From positions 499,819,001-499,883,000 of the forward strand of contig CM057453.1 of NCBI GenBank assembly GCA_016271365.2: a DNA stretch of 64,000 nucleotides, given 5' to 3'. Positions 56,874 to 64,000 of this stretch are shown piece after piece. The first letter of the stretch is position 1. Each line of letters opens with the position of its first letter. This DNA is from Neoceratodus forsteri. Lineage: Eukaryota; Chordata; Ceratodontiformes; Ceratodontidae. The translations under genes were made by a program, and so were the position numbers. The notes beneath the pieces were generated by a model. It worked only from the letters and a program-made list of their open reading frames with translations, searched no databases and was not told the origin of the DNA.

Positions 56874-57846
56874 TTAGGACAAGAGTCCCAGGAGGACTGC
56901 TAGCCCAAAACCAACCCTGCACCTAGAGGCAATGTCCAGACTATAATGCTTCGTGAAAGTGTGGATAGAACTCCATGTTGCTGCCGCGCAAAAATCTGCA
57001 GCAGAGAAGTTCCTGAAACAAGCTGTGGAAGCAGCCGTTCCCCTAGTACACTGTCCTTTGACTTGACCCAGAAGAACCTCACCACACTTCTGGTAACAAA
57101 AAGTAATGTAGTTTGCCAGCCTTTTGGAAAGACACTGTTTGGAAACTGCTGCACCCTTCCTCTTATGGACATCTTTTGTCCGGTTCGTGTAATAACGAAG
57201 GATCTTGTGCACATCCAACCAGAATGTTCGGGATAATATACCGGCAATTCTAAGGACTGATTAAGGGTAATTTCCGACACGACCTTAGGAAGAAACTTAG
57301 GATTTGTATGCAGAGCCATCCTGTCTCTGTGAAAAAATCAAATAAGGCACCTTGCACATCAGGGCCTGAAGCTCAGAAATTCTACGAGCTGAAGAAATGG
57401 CAACCAAACATAACGCTTTCCAGGACAAAAAGCGTAACTCACAAGAGCTTACCGGCTCAAAGGGAGGCAAAGTCAATTTTTCTAACAAAAAATTAAGGTC
57501 CCACGTTGGTGCAGGATTTTGCACCAGGGGTTTCAGATGCAGAATACCTTTCAAAAAGGTTTTGGAGACCTCTAACTGAGCAATTGTCTTGCCTCCTACT
57601 GGATCATGGTACGCCGAGATGACTGCTAGGTGCACCTTCAATGAGGAATAACTCAGGCCCAGGTTGGAAGATGAAGCAGGTACTCCATGACCTAGGGAGC
57701 GGGGCATGAAAAAGGGTCCAGATCTTTGGCAGTGGCCCAAATAGAGAAATGCTTCCACTTCATGGCATAGGTAGTTCTGGTGGATGGTTTTCTCACTTCC
57801 ACCAGAATCTAAGCTACCCCGGGAGAAACCCCAAACCATGAAGCAG
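56874..57846 (-). pseudogene. DIRS-E tyrosine recombinase
   Basis: The pieces are SSLKVHLAVISAYHDPVGGK, AISSARRISELQALMCKVPY (catalytic Arg), LPKVVSEITLNQSLELPVYY, the box II segment KGQCTRGTAAS (His replaced by Gln; Arg kept) and HTFTKHYSLDIASRC with the presumed Tyr. It ends LLGLLS at 56874. Frame changes at about 57300 and 57210 divide it. Confidence 0.83.
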
Positions 57847-60200
57847 CTACGTCCTGAGATGCCACACATGAATATAAAGGGACTTCAGTCCTGGATGAAC
57901 CAGTGTGCCCTTTTCCTGAGTGAGAAGGTCGCAAGACAGAGGAAGGGGAATTGGAGGTTCCACCCCTAGACACCGAAGCAGGGGGAACCAAATCTGTTGA
58001 GGCCATAATGGAGCTATCAAAATCATTTGAGCCCCATCCAACTGAAGCTTGGTCAACACACTCTGTGACAGTAGAAATGGAGGAACTGTGTACAGAAACT
58101 TCCCTGTCCAAGAGAGTGACAGCATGTCTAGCCGGAAAACACCATGCCCAGGATCGAGCAAGCAAAACTTGGGAAGTTTTGAGTTTGATGGCGCTGCAAA
58201 CAGATCCACCCCTGGACGACCCCACAGGTTGAAGATGTGATCTATCACTGCTTTTTTTTTTTTTCGTGTGTGTTATTTTTTTTCCCCCATGTGCTACTGC
58301 TCTCAGCCACTCCTTCAGGCTGTGCCAAGGCACCTCCGATCTGCCCTGTTCCTGTGCTCCATCCCTCACATTTGCAGTCATCCCCAGGGTAACCTGGATG
58401 TAACTCTTCGCCGGGTGGGCCCCCCTCCTCCAAGGGTAGAGGCACCTGTGGGGCAGGCAAGGGCTCTACTTGGCCCTAGGGTACTGCTGAGGGATGGAGG
58501 CTCCTGGGACATTGACGGCATCGGACCGCCAGGCAGCCGTCATCTGGTTGAGTACAGAGCCAGTTTCCATTTTCTGGTGATGTCCCCTCTCTTGCGCAAG
58601 TCTGCGTTACCCCCTGGTCTCCACTGGAGTTCACTGCAGAGTGACACACTCCCACAGCCCACCCAGGAGAGGAGTGCAGTCCTCCGGACACTCGATTCTC
58701 TCCTCCCCTGCTGACCCCCGGTGCCCCGAATCCATTCCCGAACCTGGGTCGCCGGCGTGGGTCGAGGTAAGGTGCCAGTGCCTCAACCCTTTACGCCACT
58801 GGGCCGGCATACCTCTTGTTTTAGCTGCCACTCGTAAGCCCCTACCCTGGTGCGGCTTAGACAGTCTGTGAGAATGTTCTGCACTCCTGGGATGTGAACC
58901 ACTCTCAGATGGACTTTGTGCAGAGCTGCCCAATTCCAGACCCACATCACTTCCCTGCAAAGGGGATACAAGCGAGTGCCCTCGTTTATGTACCACACTA
59001 CGCACATGTTGTCCGTCCGAATCAAAAGGATGGCTTGAAGAAGCATGTGCTGAAAAGCTTGAAGAGCATAAAGCACTGCCCTCATTTCTGGCACATTGAT
59101 GTGCAAGTGCGCTTCCACAGGGGACCACAGACCCTGGGTTCTGTGGCGTCCCAGATGGGCACCCAACCCTGCCCCGACGCATCTGTGGTTAGAACATGAG
59201 AGTGTAGTGGGGTCTGGAAAGGAGCCCCCCACAAAAGATTGCTGGGGTCCTGCTACCACAACAGGTCTCATTGCATTGGAGTGAAGATTAGAATCGGGCA
59301 ATCTAGATTGTCTTCCTTCTAATCCCACTGAGAGCTCAGAGTCCATTGCGTAATCTGCATGTGGAGTCTGGCCAAAGGGACCATGGGAACAGCCGCTGCC
59401 ATAAGGCCAAGAAGATGGAGAACCGCTCCGGCCAAGATATGACAATTGGAAGAAACCAACTTTGCCTGACCCACCAGGGTATCTGCCCTGTCCAGGGGGA
59501 AAAAGGCCATGCCCTGCACCATGTCCAAAATCACCCCAATTAACTGGATGCATTGGGACGGGACCAGCTGAGATTTGGGGTAACTGACTAAAATACCCAA
59601 TCTCTGGAAAAGATGCAGGGTAGCAGAGAGGGGAGATTCCAACTCTGCCCTTGACGGAGCTGCCAGGAGCCAATCGTTGACATACGGAAAGATGGTGTGC
59701 CCCTGGTACCTCAAGGTCCCTGCCACAACAAAAACTAAATAAAATAAAAATAAACAACTGCCAGGCATTTGGTAAAAATGCACGGGGTGGATGACAGGCC
59801 AAAAGGGAGCACTTTGAACTGATAATGCTGCCTTTGGAAACAGAACCTGAGGAACTTCTTGTGAGGGCTGAAAACGGGTATGTGAAGATATGCATCCTTC
59901 ATGTCCAGAGCGCAGAGCCACTGGTCCTGGGACAGAAGAGGCAGCAGGCTTTGCAATGACAGCATCCTGAACCTCTTGTATTCTATGAAGAGGTTCAGAG
60001 TACTGAGATCCAGTATCAGATGGAAATCCCCTGTCTTCTTGAGAACCAGAAAGAAGTGGGGAGTAAAATCCCTTCCCCATCTGGTTTACCGGCACGCGCT
60101 CTATCGCTTCCTTGAGAAGAAGAGCCCTGAATTCCTCCCTTAAGAGTGGAATGTGCGTCCTTGGGTAACAAAAAAATCCTGGCGGAGTAGCCTGAGGTTT
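57847..60200 (-). pseudogene. DIRS-E reverse transcriptase-RNase H, interrupted by a SINE
   Basis: RT pieces are FLRFCFQRQHYQFKVLPFGL and the catalytic box YVND (59673-59684), whose first Asp is Asn through a CpG-type change. These are followed by LHLFQRLGILVSYPKSQLVP and LLGLMAAAVPMVPLARLHM. RNase H pieces are LHINVPEMRAVLYALQAF, RTDNMCVVWYINEGT and QNILTDCLSRTR. After the SINE (58253-58806) come LWGRPGVDLFAAPSNSKL and FLYTVPPFLL. Several frames and stops. Confidence 0.82.
58253..58806 (-). mobile_element. tRNA-derived SINE, copy 3
   Basis: On the minus strand it starts GCCGGCCCAGTGGCG (A-box region) and CCCAGGTTCGGGAATGG (B-box). It contains GCACCGGGGGTCAGCAGG and GAGGACTGCACTCC as in copies 1 and 2, and ends in a run of A (T run at 58253-58266). 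It splits the RNase H region of DIRS-E between CCACTCG-side sequence at about 58835 and TCTATCACTG at 58251. No clear target duplication. Confidence 0.75.
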
Positions 60201-62936
60201 TTCTCAAAATTCCATAATGTGACCAAGTCTTATCAGTTGGAGCACCCAAGCGTCTGACGTGATGGACTCCCAGCCTGCCAGGTACCTTGTAAATCTTCCA
60301 CTCACCTGCTCTTCCGAAGGAGGAGGAGGATGAGGAGGAGGGGTGGTCACCAAGTCAGGAGTGGGAGGGTGGGTTAGGGAGGCCGTGCCCAGCTCTTTGA
60401 GATTTGGCTTGGGGGCCAGCGGTGGCTGTGGGAGCCCTATGTTTAAACTGGCATTTGGACACTTGCTGATTTTTCGCCTGGCGTTTGTTTTGCCGACAAA
60501 AAGGATGCTTTTGTTGTTGTGGTTTCGGATGGTACATAGTGTGGACTGACTAAAGAGCTGTGCCCTTATCCTGCAGGCTAGTAATGACGTCCTGGGCATC
60601 CCCGCCAAACAAGACAGATCCCCTAAAAGGGACATCCTGGATAGCCGACTGAACATCAGAGGCTAATCCTGATACTTTCAGCCTAGAGTACCTTCTAAGG
60701 CTGACAGCTGTGGCCACACCTCGAGCAGAGGAACCCACCGCATTGTAGGTAGCCCGCAATGAATGGCATTCAGCCACCTTGGCCATTTTTATAGTAGTAG
60801 CCAAGGATGACTTGGAGTCAGAGTCCGGTAAGGCCTTGACGACAGGTTCTAGCTGGCGGAATAATGTCTTCTGGAATTCCAACATGTGCAAGACATAGTT
60901 CAAAGCATGGATTGCCAGAGTCGAAGACGAGTAAAATTTCCTCCTGAAATGGTCCATTTGTTTAGACTCCTTATAGGGAGCAGAGATGCTAAGGTGTTGT
61001 GGCTTAGCGGATCTATCATGGGCCGCAGTAATGACCACTGAGGCCGCCTTAGGATGGGCGCTCAGATGATCTTTTCCCTCAGGTGTCCTGTAGACCTGGT
61101 CAGCTTTTCTGGCCATCGCCGGGATAGAGAAGGGTCTCTGCCAAATGGTTGAGGCTAAATCCTTATGGGGTTCCAGCCAAGGTGGAGTGGGTACGGGACT
61201 TGTGTCAGGGAAGTCCAGGTGCTCTGCTAACCTATGCCCTTTAGGGTCCAGAGCCTCTGACTTCCACCCTTGGGCCTCCGCCATCTGCTTGAGGAGGTCC
61301 ATAAAGGAGGATCTTCCGGAGGGACTTGGGGATTCACGAGGGACAGATTGTGAAGGCACCCTAGGCAGAGGAGCTGGGCGGCTAACAATCATCGGTGCAG
61401 GATGCCTGCTTTCCAGTTCAGAGACCAATTGACTCTTGGTTGTCGACCACCATGAGATAAGAATTTCCCAGAAGTCCATCTGTGTTTGCTGAGGAGGCGG
61501 AGTGGAAAGAGGTGGATATTGAGAAAAAACAGTGCCCTGCCCTCCAAAATGGTGAGGGGGATAATGATGGTAACCTGGCGAAGAAAGGGATCCAGGGTAG
61601 CCAAGGTAAGAACAGTCCAGTGTCAGGGCAGATGGAGCATACCCCAATGGAGGATAGGCTGAAGACAGGAAACCCAATATCAGGCCATACTGATGGAGGG
61701 ACGCATGGCCTGACGACAGGTAACCCGGCGGCAGTCCCAACGAAGGAAAGGCTGAAATACCTGATGTGGGATAGCCAGCCAAATGTCTTGCTGTGCGATA
61801 GCCTGTCCGCAGCCCCAGAGGAGGGAAGTCTGATGTCAGCCATGATGGGGGAAGACCAGACGGTAGACCTGACGGAGGAAGACCTGATGGGCCAGCTGTT
61901 CTCCACAAAGAGACAGAAATCCCTGATGAAGGGGCCCCCATGAGGTGTCTCATCTGAGGAATGTGAGGTGCACCTGATGGTGGGAAGCCCGACGGTGGAC
62001 CCAAAGGAGATAAGGGTACCTGTGGGCATTGAGGAGCTGAGTCAGGTGTCGCCAAAGGTGGTGTTGGAGCCACAGTATGGCCAGGTGGCCTACTATTGTA
62101 GGGAACCCCCGGCGACGGGTAAACTTGCGTCAGAGCTGCAGACCTGGTGAAAGCGTGGGAAGCTTTGATGAGTCAGGCAACGAGGGCTCAGGAAGTACAC
62201 CCCTTGGAGAACCCAGATCTCCAGCTTGGACGGCACCATTGTCCGGCAACGTCACTTTCGAGCCTGATGGATGTGAAGCAGTTGAGCGATCATCGGAGGG
62301 GCCGAAGATTGGCTTATCAACTTGGGGTGCGCTGGAGTCAGAGGAGTTGGCTCTCGACTTATCAACCCTGACCGGAGGGGCCGACGAGTGACTTACCGGC
62401 TGCGCCGGCTGTTTTAAGAGCCCGAGGTGGTAATGGGCCTAACAGCAGCGGTGGCCTTGAAAGAATCCAAGGAGTCCGCAGTCACCAAAACCAGTAGCGG
62501 CGAGGGGACCAAGGCCTGCTTAGTTAGCAGGAGCGCAGGCCTGGTCGTGACGCTGACCTTCTGGCCAGAAGGGAGGCCGGTCCTCTGACGAAGGGCCCGC
62601 GGGTGTCTTCGATGGAGGGTGGGAATGCTCTTGCTCCCTGTGCTTCTCTTTGTCTCTCTTCTTCTTTTTATGAAGGTACGCAGTTGAGGAAGATGCATTC
62701 TTCAACTTCTTTAACTCCTGCTCCATGGAAACCATCTTTTCTTTTAGGATATAGACCTCAAGGGCTTGCTGGCATCGTTTCCGCATGGCCTGATGAAAGT
62801 GAGCACAGGCCTCGCAATCCTCGACCTTGTGGCTAGGCTCGAGACAGAAGAGATACAGAGAATGTTGATCTTCGTGTGGCAGTTGAACCCCGCACAAACT
62901 GCACTTGTTTTTATGCGGATCTGGAGAGGACGACAA
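60201..62936 (-). pseudogene. DIRS-E gag-like gene with long open segment
   Basis: The ATG at 62936 gives MSSSPDPHKNKCSLCGVQLP followed by EDCEAC, the family's zinc-binding pattern, and a basic coiled coil (SMEQELKKLKNASSS). After a frame change, 62073-60550 is open for 507 codons. Its first part is a Pro/Ser/Gly/Leu-rich repeat (SGLPPSGLPSGLPPSWL) and its second part is conserved (WLEPHKDLASTIWQRPFSIP, MDHFRRKFYSSSTLAIHALN, GSVLFGGDAQDVITSLQ). The length is striking but every conserved block matches DIRS-A gag. Confidence 0.8.
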
Positions 62937-63039
62937 ACAAACTATAGAGAATTAACAAAAATAAGCGAATATTCATCCGGAGAGGCATTCTATATGGCGA
63001 TGACAAGCTCTAGTCAGTTCGATGATGTGCAGAACGAAG

Positions 63040-63228
63040 GTGGGAAAGAACTGGAGGGCGGACGTGGGGACTGCACACTATATAGGGTCACACTGACGTC
63101 AGTCACATGACGTCCGGTGAGCGGTTCCCTGTCAGACCATACTGGCAAAAGTTTCTGTGCAGTCCTGACACCAGGGGGCACCTGTCCTACATGTTATTAC
63201 CTACTGCAAGAGCCCTCTCGAAGTAAGA
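63040..63228. repeat. DIRS-E right inverted terminal repeat
   Basis: Reverse-complement partner of 44165-44360. It ends CCCTCTCGAAGTAAGAT at about 63228 and is followed by ~45 bases of spacer before DIRS-F. Confidence 0.85.
63078..63112 (-). promoter_or_regulatory. Putative DIRS-E promoter: E-box, CRE, TATA
   Basis: Reading the minus strand: GTCATGTGACT (E-box-like, about 63103-63112), a perfect palindromic CRE TGACGTCA (63094-63101), then CTATATAG (63078-63085). The gag ATG follows at 62936, leaving ~110 bases for a leader. Spacing is right for a TATA-driven RNA polymerase II start near 63050. DIRS-A keeps the same order in weaker form. Confidence 0.5.
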
Positions 63229-63633
63229 TCTAAGTTAATAAAGGAGGACTGTCACTTTGTAGTTTTAGATAATAGTACAGTTACAGTACGTAAGAACTTA
63301 CAGTAACAGTAGAGCTTCGAGAGAAGCTCTTTCAGCAGGTAACACATGTAGGACTGAAGCTGGCAGGCAGCAGGACCCCAAGGAAAACTTCTAACCAGCA
63401 GTCTATGGCGGTAACTGCCCATGACGTCGGCCTGCCCCAGATGTCACGCATGGTATAAAGGGATGGCAGTCCCCAGCGTGTCTCAATTCTCCTGCTGGAG
63501 ACTCCGTCATTGAGGATGGAAAGTGATCAAGAACAGAGAACCAAGGAGAATTCCACAGAGAGCAACAATAACACTGCTAATGCAGCTTAATGCAGAAAGA
63601 GTCCCCTAGAGGGAAGGTGGCCAGGAAGTCATA

Positions 63634-63740
63634 CCTGCGCAAGAGCTTCCATCGAAGATCTACTGTTACAGTAAGTTCTTACATAACTGTACTATCTTAC
63701 TTCAAGTGTCAGCTCTTGCAGCAGGTAGCACATGTAGGAC
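63634..63740. repeat. DIRS-F internal complementary region
   Basis: The inverted left end (GAAGATCTACTGTTACAGTA, then CATAACTGTAC) is joined to TATCTTACTTCAAGTGTCAG, the inverted right-end sequence of the family. The junction is the same as in DIRS-C. Confidence 0.85.
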
Positions 63741-63815
63741 TGAGTCCCAAGCAGTAAAAGAGACCCAAACTGATCTCAGGTAGAAGAAGCAAAACAATGC
63801 CAAGAGGGGAATTCC

Positions 63816-63998
63816 TCAGGAGACGAGTCCCTGCAGAACTACAAGGCCAAAGCCCGCTGTGTGTCTAGAGGCAATGTCGAGACTGTAATGTCTGATGAAG
63901 GTATGGATGGAGTTCCAGGTGGCTGCCACACAAATGTCAGCCGCAGACACATTTCTAAGAGCGGCCAAAGACGCAGTGACTCCCCTCATGGAGTGACC
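63816..63998 (-). CDS. DIRS-F tyrosine recombinase, intact visible C-terminus
   Basis: Sixty codons without a stop run from the window edge to the TGA at 63816-63818. They contain GHSMRGVTAS (His-x-x-Arg present), NVSAADICVAATWNS and HTFIRHYSLDIASR, with the presumed His and Tyr nucleophile in place. This is the only recombinase C-terminus here with all motifs present in one frame and no substitution in box II. The rest lies outside, so intactness of the gene is unknown. Confidence 0.75.
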   Translation of the reverse strand, partial: GHSMRGVTASLAALRNVSAADICVAATWNSIHTFIRHYSLDIASRHTAGFGLVVLQGLVS

Positions 63999-64000
63999 CT

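Larger units (their letters stand above)
44165..63228 (-). mobile_element. DIRS-E: DIRS1-type retrotransposon, split by L1-B and a SINE
   Basis: The element's own sequence occupies 44165-44496, 56665-58252 and 58807-63228. Order on the minus strand: right ITR with promoter, gag (62936 downward), RT, RNase H (containing a SINE), recombinase, ICR (56692-56790), left ITR (44165-44360). L1-B separates the left ITR from the ICR. It is the same family as A, C and F. All genes are disrupted. Confidence 0.9.
63275..64000 (-). mobile_element. DIRS-F: left end of a further DIRS1-type element
   Basis: The left ITR starts GTACAGTTACAGTACG at 63275 and the ICR lies at 63634-63740. The recombinase C-terminus reads from the window edge to 63816. 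It has the same orientation as DIRS-E and lies ~45 bases from its end. A TATA-like TATAAAGG occurs at about 63454. The remainder is outside the window. Confidence 0.85.

Noticed and set aside
60550..62073. A 507-codon open frame as a novel host gene
   Set aside because: Its C-terminal blocks match the gag of DIRS-A, -B and -C in order and position, and it lies between DIRS-E zinc-finger and RT regions.

Overview
This is a eukaryotic, almost certainly vertebrate, stretch of nuclear DNA made almost entirely of interleaved retrotransposons. There are no bacterial-type operons, no rRNA and no CRISPR. The mix is DIRS1-type tyrosine-recombinase elements (six copies), L1 and Tx1-like L1 LINEs, CR1 with an ATTCTATG-type 3' end, L2, V-SINE-like SINEs and another tRNA-derived SINE family. 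It fits a large amphibian genome (caecilian or salamander) best. That assignment is an inference from repeat content, not a match.

Layout. 1-5625: L1-A (+), inserted in the recombinase gene of DIRS-A. 5626-11343: DIRS-A (-). 11344-14017: unassigned DNA with a CR1 3' fragment, a V-SINE-like SINE (-) and a duplicated tRNA-like repeat. 14018-24956: DIRS-B (-), interrupted by an L2 LINE (16421-21405) that begins with three ~265 bp tandem units and itself carries a SINE (20625-21166). 24957-31062: DIRS-C (-), abutting DIRS-B without a gap. 31063-32038: AT-rich, apparently single-copy DNA with one likely host exon (31552-31638, -) encoding a leucine-rich repeat of NLR/ribonuclease-inhibitor type. 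32039-32636: second copy of the SINE. 32651-43998: a CR1 LINE (+), split by a V-SINE-like SINE that is itself split by a Tx1-like LINE (34704-40864, -). 44165-63228: DIRS-E (-), split by L1-B (44497-56664, +, 18 bp target duplication), which is split by DIRS-D (47391-53321, -); DIRS-E also holds a third SINE copy. 63275-64000: start of DIRS-F (-), running off the window.

The DIRS copies are laid out as DIRS1: inverted terminal repeats, gag-like gene, RT-RNase H followed by a segment with an FPPF motif, tyrosine recombinase, and an internal complementary region (ICR) made of the inverted element ends fused together. In the best case (DIRS-D) the ICR and both insertion junctions can be read against each other and share the bases AGAA, with no longer target duplication. 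The terminal repeats of DIRS-E carry a CRE, an E-box and a TATA box placed to start transcription of gag.

Nearly every coding region is broken by stops and frameshifts, so the window is a record of old insertions and not a set of working genes. The pieces closest to intact are the RT core of DIRS-B, the visible recombinase C-terminus of DIRS-F, and the RT segment of L1-B. I see no new multi-gene system. The most useful leads are the candidate NLR exon, the nested insertions with readable junctions, the tRNA-derived SINE family and the L2 monomer array.
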